Assembly (NCBI GenBank): GCA_023390905.1
Contig: JAEWBY010000042.1
Span: 1 to 64,000 of the forward strand
DNA length: 64,000 bases
Source of the DNA: Pseudomonadota bacterium
GTDB taxonomy: Bacteria; Pseudomonadota; Gammaproteobacteria; Xanthomonadales; Xanthomonadaceae
Direction of reading: 5' to 3'
The translations under genes were made by a program, and so were the position numbers. Positions 7,047 through 15,261 of this stretch are shown in pieces. The notes under the pieces were generated by a model. That model had not been told where the DNA came from. It made no database searches and saw only the letters and a program-made list of their open reading frames with translations. Within the stretch, counting starts at the first letter, position 1, and the number at the start of each line of letters is the position of its first letter.

Positions 7047-8015
7047 TCATTCGCTGTCCACGCCCGCCAGTTGCAACACCCACTTGGGCACTTCCGGTTC
7101 GCCTGCGTAGAACGCCCTCGGCTTCTTCTCCGCCATCGCCCAGCGATGCAGCCAGCTCGGCCCAAAGCGGCCGTCGTAGCCAGCTTCGCCACGCGCGTAG
7201 GCGGGATCACGCAGCGCTTGGTCCAGCGTGATGAAGCGATAGCCGCGACGCCGCGTGGCCGCGATCAGATCGGCGAAGGTCGCCGCATTCAATTCGTTCG
7301 CATGCATCAGCCAGATCTGCGGAAGTGCGTAGCCCAGCAGCGCCTGCGATTGCCGCTCGTAATAGTCGAGCTTGTTGAGCATGTAAGGGATGTAGCCGCG
7401 GCGCAGGCGTTGCAGCGTCGCATCGCGTTGTTCCGCCGGCAGCGTGCCGTCGATGACGTTGGCGTAGGCGAACGCCCACACCCACTCGCCGTTGTCCACG
7501 GTGACCGGTGCGATCCGATAGCCATGCTGCGCGAGAAAGGCTGACAGCGCGGCGCGATCCTCCGGCGTGCGGCCGGCGCGCAGATACGGATGGCGGAACC
7601 AGCGCGGCTGCGTGCCCGCTTTCTGCAAGGCCGGCCGCAGCCAGCGTTCGCCGTCGAGGATCTGCGCCTGGTAGGCCGGCAGGCCGACTTCATGCAGGTC
7701 GACATGATCGAAGGTGTGGTTGCCCAGCTCGAATCCGGCATCGAGCCAGTCCTGCAGCATCCGCACGCGTTCGGGCTGGCGCCGGCCGTCGCGCTCCAGC
7801 TTGCCTTCGTTGACGAATCCCACCACCGGCACCCCCGCGCGACGCAGTTGCGCCATCAACTGCGCGTGCCGCGCCGGCAGCGCGGCCTCGGGCGTGCGAT
7901 CGATGCGTGCCCACGGCAGATCGTCGATCGTCACCGCGATACGGCGATCGGGTTCGGCCGCCAGCGCCGCCCCCGCGAGAGACCACAGCAACACGATGCG
8001 AAAGATCCAGCGCAT
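7047..8015 (-). CDS. secreted polysaccharide deacetylase (NodB-type carbohydrate esterase)
   Basis: 322 residues from the ATG at 8015, which gives a clean Sec signal peptide (hydrophobic core FRIVLLWSLAGAALA, cleavage before EPD). The NodB motifs are present: the metal/base Asp pair in VTIDDLPWA, the GNHTFDH zinc-ligand segment, RHPYLRAG, and WLMHANELNA near the C-terminus. The family removes acetyl groups from polysaccharides or peptidoglycan; the substrate is not evident. It diverges from the discoidin-domain glycosidase, and the 154-bp gap carries a perfect LacI-type operator, so both may be one carbohydrate regulon. Upstream extension to 8345 would run into the glycosidase gene and is rejected. 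Confidence 0.9.
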   Translation of the reverse strand: MRWIFRIVLLWSLAGAALAAEPDRRIAVTIDDLPWARIDRTPEAALPARHAQLMAQLRRAGVPVVGFVNEGKLERDGRRQPERVRMLQDWLDAGFELGNHTFDHVDLHEVGLPAYQAQILDGERWLRPALQKAGTQPRWFRHPYLRAGRTPEDRAALSAFLAQHGYRIAPVTVDNGEWVWAFAYANVIDGTLPAEQRDATLQRLRRGYIPYMLNKLDYYERQSQALLGYALPQIWLMHANELNAATFADLIAATRRRGYRFITLDQALRDPAYARGEAGYDGRFGPSWLHRWAMAEKKPRAFYAGEPEVPKWVLQLAGVDSE

Positions 8016-8089
8016 GGGATCGGCCGTTGGAAAGGGTCGCCAGCTTAAACGCGCCGATTCCGGCCCGCCATGCCGCAGTGCAACTCGCA

Positions 8090-8103
8090 TGTAAACGTTT
8101 ACA
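8090..8103. promoter_or_regulatory. LacI/GalR-type operator, perfect palindrome
   Basis: TGTAAACGTTTACA is a perfect 14-bp palindrome with the central CG typical of LacI/GalR-family sites. It lies 67 bp before the glycosidase start and 75 bp before the divergent deacetylase start. No LacI-family gene is in the window, so the regulator is encoded elsewhere. Confidence 0.75.
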
Positions 8104-8169
8104 ACACTAGCATTGCGGCCATCCCGATTCGTCCACGCGCCGCCCCTGGCCCCCTCGCAGAGGACACGC

Positions 8170-11100
8170 ATGCCCGTCCATCGCTCCCGCCTTTCCGTTC
8201 TATCCCCAGCGCGCGCGGCCGCGTGGCTGCTGTGCCTGGCCGCAGTGCCGGCGCTCGCGCACGCGGCCGATCTCCCTGCACGCAGCACGTGGAAGGCCAG
8301 CAGTTCCTCGACCGAGAATCCTTCGATGATGCCGGTGATGGGCATCGATGGCGACCCGAAGACGCGCTGGGGCGGGCCGTTTTCCGCCGGTCACTGGTAT
8401 CAGGTCGATCTGGGCCGCAGTTCGACCGTCGGCGGTGTGCTGATCCAGTGGGAAGGCGGCTTCCCGACGCGCTATTTCGTACGCTATTCCACCGACGGCA
8501 AGACCTGGCGCGACGCCGCGCGCGTCACCGGCGGCGTGGGCGGCGTCGAGTACATCATGTTCCCCGCCGTGCAGGCGCGTTATCTGCGCCTGGCCGCACC
8601 GGATCGCACGGCCGACTGGGGCGTGTCGGTGGCCGAGTTCGAACCCGTGCCGCGCGCGCCGGCATTGCAGGGCCTCGCGGGCGCGGGCGACACCGATGCG
8701 ATGTGGACCGGGCAAGCCACCCGGGCACTGACCCCAGGCCAACCGCTGGAGATCACGCTGGGCCGATCGCTGCCGCTGGCGGGCCTGGAAGTGACGTGGG
8801 CGACGCCACCGCGCAGCGCCCGGCTGGAAGGCCGCAGCGGGGGCCAGTGGGTCGCGCTCGGCGCCGATCCGGACGTGCAGGGCCAAGCGTCGTATCTGGC
8901 CTCCGATCGCGCGCACACGGTGGATGCGCTGCGCGTGATCGTCGAAGGCGACGGCGCCGCGCCGGCGATCCGCGGCCTCGAACTGCTCGGCCCCCAACGC
9001 CTGATGACGCCGCTGCGGCGCTACGAGGTGGCGGCCTCGCGCCGTCATGCGGGTCTGTTTCCGTCATCGCTGCATCAGCAACAGGTGTACTGGACCGCGG
9101 TCGGCATTCCGGCCGGACAGCAGAAGTCGGTGTTCGACGAATACGGCGATATCGAAGCCTTCAAGGGTGCGCCGCTGGTGCAGCCGGTGTGGCGCGATGG
9201 CAGCGGTCGCAGCGCGGCCGCGTTCAATGCGTCGCTGACCCATGCCTTGCGTGAGGGCTGGATGCCGATGCCTTCGGTGCAATGGTCACCGCAGCCGGGG
9301 CTGACGCTGCGCAGTGAAGCCTTCACGATCGAACAGGCCGGCGCGCCGGTCACGCTCGTGCGGCATCGGCTCAGCAACACCGGCCAGGCGCCGGTGCGCG
9401 GCACGTTCGCGCTGATCACGCGGCCAATGCAGATCAGTCCGCCGTGGCAGAACGGCGGGCTTTCGCCCCTCCATTCGATCGCAGTCGAAGGCAACGGCGT
9501 ACGCGTCAACGGCCGGCGTCTGTTCGAGTCGCTGACACCGATCAGCCAGGCGGGCGCGGCCGCGTTCGGCGCGCATGGCGAAGGCGAGATCACCGCGCAT
9601 GCCGCCGCCGGCACCGTGCCCGCCACGCGGCAGGCGCAGGACGAGGCAGGACTGGCCGCCGCGATCACGAACTACGCCGTCAGCCTGAAGCCCGGCGAGC
9701 ACCGCGACATCGTGATTGCCTTTGCGCTGGGCAGCGCGCGCATCGATACGCGCGAACGGCAATGGCCCGATGCGCCGGCGCTGGATCGCAGCGCACTGCT
9801 GCAATCAAGGGATGCGGGCGTCGCCTTCGATCACCTGGCCGATGCGACCGCGAAACAGTGGCAGCAGCGCGTGGAGCGCATTGGACTGTCGCTGCCGGAT
9901 GAATCGCTGGTGGACATGCTGCGCGCGCAGGCCGCGTACATGCTGATCAACCAGAGCGGCCACGCGCTGCAGCCCGGCCCACGCAACTACAACCGATCCT
10001 TCATCCGCGACGGCGCGGCGACGGCGGCGATCCTGCTGCGCATGGGCATGAACGATCGCGCGCGCGACTATCTGCGCTGGTATGCCGGGCACGCGGTGCA
10101 CGAGAACGGACTGGTGTCGCCGATCCTCAATGACGATGGATCGGTGAACACCGGCTTCGGCTCTGATCTGGAACACGACAGCCAAGGGCAGTTCATCTGG
10201 CTGGTGGCCGAGATTGCGCGGCTGGACGGCGGCGCGGCGAGCGTGCGCGAACACCAGGAGCAGGTGAAGCGCGCAATGCGCTTCCTGCAGGAGCTGCGCG
10301 AGCGCACGATGAAACCCGGTTATCTGGCCGAGCGCGAAGCCCCGCAGCGTTTCCACGGCATCATCGCGCCGTCGATCAGCCACGAAGGCTATCCGGTCCC
10401 CACGCACAGCTACTGGGATGACTACTGGGCGCTCAAAGGCTGGCATGACGGTGCGTGGCTGGCCGAGCAATGGGGCGATCACGACACCGCACGCTGGGCG
10501 CGGGAGCAGTACGCGGCGCTGCGCGAATCGGTCAATGCCTCGCTGCGCGCGACGATGCGCTGGAAGGCCATCGATTTCATCCCGGCGTCGGCCGATCTCG
10601 GTGAAAGCGATCCGACCAGTGTGTCGATCGGCCTGGACCCGGCGGGGCAGCAGGAGGTGATGCCGGCCGATGCACTGGAACGCACGTTCGCGCGCTATCT
10701 GGCCGACGTGCGCAAGCGCGAGCAGCCCGATGCGCTGTACGCCTACACGCCTTATGAAATGCGCAACGTGCTGACCTATGTCCATCTGGATCAGCCCGCC
10801 GAAGCCAACGAACTGCTGATGAACTTCCTGCGCCATCGCCGGCCCGCACCGTGGCAGGTGATCGCGGAAGTCGTCTATTCGGATCTGCGCCATGCGATCT
10901 ATCTGGGCGACATGCCGCACACGTGGATCGGCGCCGAGTACGCACGTGCGATCTTCGGCATGCTGATGTTCGAAGGCGATGACCGGTTGTCGCTGCTGCC
11001 GGGTACGCCGCCGTCCTGGGTCGCCGGGCCGGGGCTGTCGATCGACGGATTGCCCACTGCCTATGGCCGCCTGGCGCTGAAGGCGCGCCGCGAAGGCGAC

Positions 11101-11274
11101 ACCCTGCGCATCCGGCTCGGCGAAGGACTGCGCGCGGACGCGCCGATCCGGCTGTACTGGCCGGGCCGCGTCAAGCCGCGACAGGTGATGGTCGATGGCG
11201 CAGCGGTCACGTCGTTCGATGCCGACGGCCTGCAACTGGCGCGGCCGTTCAAGGAAGTGATCGCGCAGTACTGA
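8170..11274 (+). CDS. secreted discoidin-domain glycoside hydrolase-like protein
   Basis: 1034 residues from the ATG at 8170. The N-terminus has a signal peptide (AAAWLLCLAAVPALAHA). Residues about 35-165 form an F5/8 type C (discoidin, CBM32-like) domain (WYQVDLGRSSTVGGVLIQWE, RYFVRYSTDGKTWRDAARV). A beta-rich middle region follows, then an alpha/alpha six-hairpin-type barrel with NRSFIRDGAATAAILLRMGM, EHDSQGQFIWLVAEI and HSYWDDYWALKGWHDGAWLA, and a C-terminal beta domain. The layout fits a glycosidase acting on plant or microbial polysaccharide, but I cannot name the GH family or prove the catalytic acids. A LacI-type operator precedes it. Confidence 0.85.
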   Translation: MPVHRSRLSVLSPARAAAWLLCLAAVPALAHAADLPARSTWKASSSSTENPSMMPVMGIDGDPKTRWGGPFSAGHWYQVDLGRSSTVGGVLIQWEGGFPTRYFVRYSTDGKTWRDAARVTGGVGGVEYIMFPAVQARYLRLAAPDRTADWGVSVAEFEPVPRAPALQGLAGAGDTDAMWTGQATRALTPGQPLEITLGRSLPLAGLEVTWATPPRSARLEGRSGGQWVALGADPDVQGQASYLASDRAHTVDALRVIVEGDGAAPAIRGLELLGPQRLMTPLRRYEVAASRRHAGLFPSSLHQQQVYWTAVGIPAGQQKSVFDEYGDIEAFKGAPLVQPVWRDGSGRSAAAFNASLTHALREGWMPMPSVQWSPQPGLTLRSEAFTIEQAGAPVTLVRHRLSNTGQAPVRGTFALITRPMQISPPWQNGGLSPLHSIAVEGNGVRVNGRRLFESLTPISQAGAAAFGAHGEGEITAHAAAGTVPATRQAQDEAGLAAAITNYAVSLKPGEHRDIVIAFALGSARIDTRERQWPDAPALDRSALLQSRDAGVAFDHLADATAKQWQQRVERIGLSLPDESLVDMLRAQAAYMLINQSGHALQPGPRNYNRSFIRDGAATAAILLRMGMNDRARDYLRWYAGHAVHENGLVSPILNDDGSVNTGFGSDLEHDSQGQFIWLVAEIARLDGGAASVREHQEQVKRAMRFLQELRERTMKPGYLAEREAPQRFHGIIAPSISHEGYPVPTHSYWDDYWALKGWHDGAWLAEQWGDHDTARWAREQYAALRESVNASLRATMRWKAIDFIPASADLGESDPTSVSIGLDPAGQQEVMPADALERTFARYLADVRKREQPDALYAYTPYEMRNVLTYVHLDQPAEANELLMNFLRHRRPAPWQVIAEVVYSDLRHAIYLGDMPHTWIGAEYARAIFGMLMFEGDDRLSLLPGTPPSWVAGPGLSIDGLPTAYGRLALKARREGDTLRIRLGEGLRADAPIRLYWPGRVKPRQVMVDGAAVTSFDADGLQLARPFKEVIAQY

Positions 11275-11300
11275 TGCGCGCATGATGCGCGCGGCGAAGG

Positions 11301-12503
11301 TCAGTCGCCGCGCGCCATCGTTTCCTCGATCGCCGAGAACGCCGACCGCCCGCCTGCGCGCGCATCCGGCATGCCGGTGACGAAATACGCCACGCCGGTG
11401 CCGCTGTCGCGATCGATCCACAGGCCGGACAACAGCCCGTACGCGGATCCGGAGTGACCCACGCGCGGCACGCCGTCGCCGAACGGATCATCGCCGCAGC
11501 CCGCGTGCCGGGTCGCCAGCGTCTGCGCGGCCAGTCCATAGCGGCAGAAGAATCCTCGGCCACCCTGCCCGCTCTCGTCTTCTTCGGAGGTCATGCCGTT
11601 GCCCGCCGCGATCGTCCACTGCGGCGTCAGCATCGTGCGCACCGCATCCGCCGACAGCAGGCGCACGCCATCGACCTGACCCTCGTTCAACAGCAGGCGG
11701 CCGATCTTCGCCAGGCCATTGGCGGAAATGCGCAACCCGCCCTGCGGCGAGAACAGCGCACCGTTGTCACCGGCACGCCAGCGCGCGAGATCGCAGCTTC
11801 CATCGCGTGCCGCCACCACCGGGCATTCGGGCCGTTTTCCGTCCAGATCGTCGCGCACCGGGTAGCCTTCCGCGTCGTACAGCACCACCGCGCGGGCGAG
11901 CGTCGCGTCATCGCACGTGGCCCAGTTGAAGCAGGCGGCAATGCCGATCGGCCTCAGTACATTGGCATCCATCCAGCGGTCGAAACGTTCGCCCGTGATC
12001 TTTTCGATCACCATCGCGATCAACGGAAAATCCAGATTGGCGTAGCGGAAGAATTCGCCCGGCGCGTGTTCTTCATCCCAGGCGCGCGGGTCATCGAGCA
12101 GATCGCGCAGGGGTTCGCCGAGCGGCACGGCGTAATAGCCGGCCGCATCGGTCAGTCCGGCGCGATGGGACAGAAGCAATCGCAGCGTGATCGGTGTGTC
12201 CGGATGGGCCGGATGGCGCAGGGGCCAGCCGAGCACGTCGGACACGTCCGCATCCAGGTCCAGGCGGCCCTGATCCACCAGCCGCATGACGCCGATCGCG
12301 GTGACCAGTTTGGAAATGGACGCGATGCGCACCGGATCCTCGGCGGTCACGGCGCGCTGTCGGGCGCGATCGGCCCAGCCTTCGGCGCGCGTGGCGGTGA
12401 CGCCGTCGCGATCGAACGCCACCCGCACCGCCGCCACCGGTTCGCCGGCATGGGCCATCCCCGCCAGGCACACCATCGTCGTTACCATCCACGCACGCCA
12501 CAT
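11301..12503 (-). CDS. secreted serine hydrolase of the class C beta-lactamase / esterase family
   Basis: 400 residues from the ATG at 12503, chosen for its GGAGAAGG ribosome site; an ATG at 12515 is in frame but poorly served. A signal peptide (MVTTMVCLAGMAHA) precedes the mature protein. The serine-hydrolase motifs are complete: SxxK as SISK (residues 62-65), YxN as YAN (154-156), and an HSG in GHSGSAYG near the C-terminus. Such proteins include esterases, D-aminopeptidases and class C beta-lactamases; sequence alone does not decide. The C-terminal half has extra cysteines (CFNWATC, CPVVAARDGSC), probably disulfides. Convergent with the glycosidase gene. Confidence 0.9.
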   Translation of the reverse strand: MWRAWMVTTMVCLAGMAHAGEPVAAVRVAFDRDGVTATRAEGWADRARQRAVTAEDPVRIASISKLVTAIGVMRLVDQGRLDLDADVSDVLGWPLRHPAHPDTPITLRLLLSHRAGLTDAAGYYAVPLGEPLRDLLDDPRAWDEEHAPGEFFRYANLDFPLIAMVIEKITGERFDRWMDANVLRPIGIAACFNWATCDDATLARAVVLYDAEGYPVRDDLDGKRPECPVVAARDGSCDLARWRAGDNGALFSPQGGLRISANGLAKIGRLLLNEGQVDGVRLLSADAVRTMLTPQWTIAAGNGMTSEEDESGQGGRGFFCRYGLAAQTLATRHAGCGDDPFGDGVPRVGHSGSAYGLLSGLWIDRDSGTGVAYFVTGMPDARAGGRSAFSAIEETMARGD

Positions 12504-12619
12504 GGCCTTCTCCATCCGTCGCAAGCGTTGACAGCTTAGCCGGCAAAGGCCGTGCACGTGGCCGCGACATCGCCTTGGCATCATGGCGCGGCCGTTGCCC
12601 TTCCCCCCATGGAGCTGTC

Positions 12620-13618
12620 ATGCGCAGGAGCCTTCTGCTGATCCTGTTGTTGCTCGCCGGCGCCGCGCAGGCCAAGGATGCCTGTCCCGCGCTGCGCTCG
12701 CGCCTGTCCGACGCCGACGCCGCCACCCGCGTGGCCGCCGTGGCCTGCAACGAGCACATGATCTGGTATCGCGCCTTCATCGATCGCAATGGGCGCCTGG
12801 CCAACAGCACGGTGATGGAATCGGAGAACCGCCTGCTCGGCGACGGCGTGAGCCCGGCGTGGCGGCGCGTGGCCGATTACTGGCGCGAAAGCGGGCTGAT
12901 GCCGCGGATGCGCGGGTTCGCCGGCGCCGATGCCTGCGAGAGCGCGATGGCCGGCGCCGGTTACGCGGCCGCCGGATGCCGTGCCTTCGTGGTCGACCAT
13001 GCGTGGTCGGCGGCCTTCATTTCCTGGGTGCTGATGAAGGCGCAGGTGCCCGGCTTCCGTCCTTCGGCCAGCCACATCGATTACGTGCGCCATGCGTGGA
13101 TCACTCCGCAGAACAGCGCGTACGAGTACCGCGCGCTGGCGCATGCGCGTCCCACGGCCGGCGACATGCTGTGCTACGTGCGCGGGCGCGAGACGCTCGG
13201 CTATGACGGCCTGCTGTCGATCGTGCAGAACCGCAGCGGCGGGCTCAATATGCACTGCGAGATCGTGGTCGCCGCCAATCCCGACAACGACAGTACCGCC
13301 TACCTGATTGGCGGCAACGTGCAGCAGGGCGTGACGATGCGGCTGCTGCCGCTCAATCGCAACGGCGAACTCTGGAACCTGCCGACCGGCGTGATCAGCG
13401 AGAACGCCTGCACCCCGGATACCGACTCGGCCTGCAATTTCAACCAGAAGGACTGGGCGGTATGGCTCAAGCTCAAGTCGCCCGGGGAGCTGGCCTCACT
13501 GCCGCCGCCGCGCCCGATGACCGCATCGTTGATGCCGGCGCCGGCCGCACCGAAGTGCTGCATCAACTGCGTGGTCGGTGCCGGCGTGCCGCGCTGCCCC
13601 AGTGAAGAAAATCCCTGA
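12620..13618 (+). CDS. DUF2272-domain exported protein
   Basis: 332 residues with an N-terminal signal peptide (LLLILLLLAGAAQA). Residues about 125-280 match the DUF2272 pattern: AWSAAFISWVLMKAQVPGF, a following SHIDYVRHA, then MHCEIVVAA with Cys and His. The fold is thought to be related to NlpC/P60-type amidases, but activity is unproven. A C-terminal tail of about 45 residues is Pro/Ala-rich and ends with a CCINC cluster. It diverges from the serine hydrolase with about 115 bp between starts and converges with the next gene. Confidence 0.83.
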   Translation: MRRSLLLILLLLAGAAQAKDACPALRSRLSDADAATRVAAVACNEHMIWYRAFIDRNGRLANSTVMESENRLLGDGVSPAWRRVADYWRESGLMPRMRGFAGADACESAMAGAGYAAAGCRAFVVDHAWSAAFISWVLMKAQVPGFRPSASHIDYVRHAWITPQNSAYEYRALAHARPTAGDMLCYVRGRETLGYDGLLSIVQNRSGGLNMHCEIVVAANPDNDSTAYLIGGNVQQGVTMRLLPLNRNGELWNLPTGVISENACTPDTDSACNFNQKDWAVWLKLKSPGELASLPPPRPMTASLMPAPAAPKCCINCVVGAGVPRCPSEENP

Positions 13619-13672
13619 CGCCCACTGCCGCCGCGCATCGGTATCCGTTCGTCGCTGGCCGTCCGCCGCCAT

Positions 13673-14713
13673 CTAGCGCGCGCAGTCGGCCAACTGGTTG
13701 TCCGCGTACCACAGCGCGCGACGCGCCAGATCGTAGGCGCTGTCACCACGGCGCGGCAGCATCTGCGCGGCCATCACCGGGTCGGCGCCGTTGGCCATCG
13801 CATGCTCGACCTGTTCGAGTTCGCCCAGATGTGCGCGCACCGGTTGCATCAGCGTGCGCACCTTCTGCGCATCGCAACGCGCCACGCGCTGCTGCAGCGA
13901 CGCCATCGAGGCACGAATGCGGCGGCTGGCTTCGCCCTTGAGGTCCGGCGCCTTTTCGAAGGTGATCGGCGCGGCCTTGTAGGCGTCACCGGTTTCGGCG
14001 CGGCCGAGATCGGATTTCCGCTCGTACAGCGCCGGGTTGTAGCGCACGTCCGGCGGCGGGCGCGCGGACGAGGACTGGATGTCCTCGCCGAACACGAACT
14101 CGGCGATTTTCTTCGCGCCTCGGCCCAGGCTCTGCGCAGCGACATCGCCGAGCGTGCCGTCGCTCTTCCAGTCCTTGTCGAACACCGTGCGCTCGTATTC
14201 GATTGGATTGCGTCGTTCCAGCAGCAGCCGCGCCTTGTCCAGTTCGCGCTCGTTGGGCAGGCCGGGCGCCTGCCCAGCGATCTCCGGCGCTTTCATCGGA
14301 TCGACCCGCGAACCGGGCGGCACGCGCACCTGTCCGATGCTGGTGTAGACACGCGAGGCCGTGGTGGGATCCAGCGGTGCCGGAGCAGACTCATTCGCGC
14401 GCGGTGGTGTCCGTGGGGGCTCGGCGATCCGCGCCGGGGGTGGCAGTGGGGCCTCGGTCCGAGCGGGGCCGCGTGCGGATCCAGGATTCATCGCCGGCGC
14501 GGCATCGCGACCGTATTCGCGCTCGATGAAGCTGATGCGCAACCGCTCGCCCTGCGAAGCGGCGACCGGAACGAAATCCCGCAGCAGCAACCGGCCCATC
14601 AGCAACAGGATCGCCGCCGTGGTCACGGCCGCCACTACGCGCGAAGCGGGTTCATCCGGATAAGACAATCGCACACGTTCTGCCTGAGAGAGTGCCGTGC
14701 GCAGGAAACGCAC
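13673..14713 (-). CDS. hypothetical single-pass membrane protein with proline-rich linker
   Basis: 346 residues from a GTG at 14713. The layout is: basic cytoplasmic N-terminus (about 1-27), one membrane helix (AAVTTAAILLLMGRLL, about 28-44), a Pro/Ala-rich linker (about 75-115, with PLPPPARIAEPPRTPPRA), and a soluble C-terminal part with two cysteines. This resembles TonB or spanning-protein topology, but the C-terminal domain lacks a recognisable TonB motif. The last ~90 residues are helical (RRIRASMASLQQRVARCDAQ). I cannot assign a family. No other gene shares its transcript in the window. Confidence 0.7.
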   Translation of the reverse strand: MRFLRTALSQAERVRLSYPDEPASRVVAAVTTAAILLLMGRLLLRDFVPVAASQGERLRISFIEREYGRDAAPAMNPGSARGPARTEAPLPPPARIAEPPRTPPRANESAPAPLDPTTASRVYTSIGQVRVPPGSRVDPMKAPEIAGQAPGLPNERELDKARLLLERRNPIEYERTVFDKDWKSDGTLGDVAAQSLGRGAKKIAEFVFGEDIQSSSARPPPDVRYNPALYERKSDLGRAETGDAYKAAPITFEKAPDLKGEASRRIRASMASLQQRVARCDAQKVRTLMQPVRAHLGELEQVEHAMANGADPVMAAQMLPRRGDSAYDLARRALWYADNQLADCAR

Positions 14714-14870
14714 TTGCAGGGCCGGCGTTGACCCACGCGGCGATGCTAGTTGCCGGCATGTACGGATTTCGCTAAATGTCTGCGCGTACCGGTGGGCTAT
14801 TCACGCGCCAGCCATTTGCAACGTATCAAGGCGAGCGCGTGTTGCGCGCAGGCATCGCGGGCTCGCCTGG

Positions 14871-15182
14871 TCACGCGGCATTGCCGGTGCGCGCATCGCG
14901 GCCGCGAACCGCGCACGCGCTGCGCAAGGGACAGGCTGCGAGCAATCCACCGGCGGCGTCTCGGCCGGAGGTGGGCTCCTCAGATCGCCCACTGATGCAG
15001 TAGTGGGCGCCATCCGGGACCATGTCGAACGCCTCGTGGGTTTTCCCCCAGCCCCAGGGTTCGTGGCGCACCTTGATCCAGTCGACGGCTGGAGCGGCGG
15101 CACGCTTGTGTGCGTGACCTGCCATGAGCGAACAGGCTGCCATGGCCAGTGCCATGACCCGGATCGTTCGTTCGCCAATCAC
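14871..15182 (-). CDS. possible small exported protein
   Basis: 103 residues from a GTG at 15182, not recognised. The start region looks like a signal peptide: ERTIR, then VMALAMAACSLMAG and an AHA cleavage site. The middle (VDWIKVRHEPWGWGKTHEAF) has codon use with strong G/C at third positions, as in neighbouring real genes; the last third looks less gene-like. A GCAGGCAGG stands just before the GTG. It starts right after the aceE terminator, so it would need its own promoter. The call is tentative. The rest of the 14714-15261 stretch holds only that terminator. Confidence 0.42.
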   Translation of the reverse strand: MIGERTIRVMALAMAACSLMAGHAHKRAAAPAVDWIKVRHEPWGWGKTHEAFDMVPDGAHYCISGRSEEPTSGRDAAGGLLAACPLRSACAVRGRDARTGNAA

Positions 15183-15210
15183 CCTGCCTGCAAACTGCCG
15201 ACGACGCGCC

Positions 15211-15242
15211 GAAGAAAAAGAAAGGCGCCCTGCGGCGCCTTT
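15211..15242 (-). terminator. rho-independent terminator of aceE
   Basis: AAAGGCGCC-CTGC-GGCGCCTTT forms a perfect 9-bp stem (15221-15242), followed on the minus strand by CTTTTTCTT. It begins 20 bp after the aceE stop. Confidence 0.92.
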
Positions 15243-15261
15243 CATTCGATGACCGTGTCGA

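Noticed and set aside
11275..11300. GCGCGCAT-G-ATGCGCGC palindrome between convergent genes, considered as a terminator
   Set aside because: Perfect dyad but no room for a loop and no T tract, so no terminator call.
9805..11421. 538-codon minus-strand frame over the glycosidase
   Set aside because: Antisense shadow; no recognisable domain and low-complexity composition.
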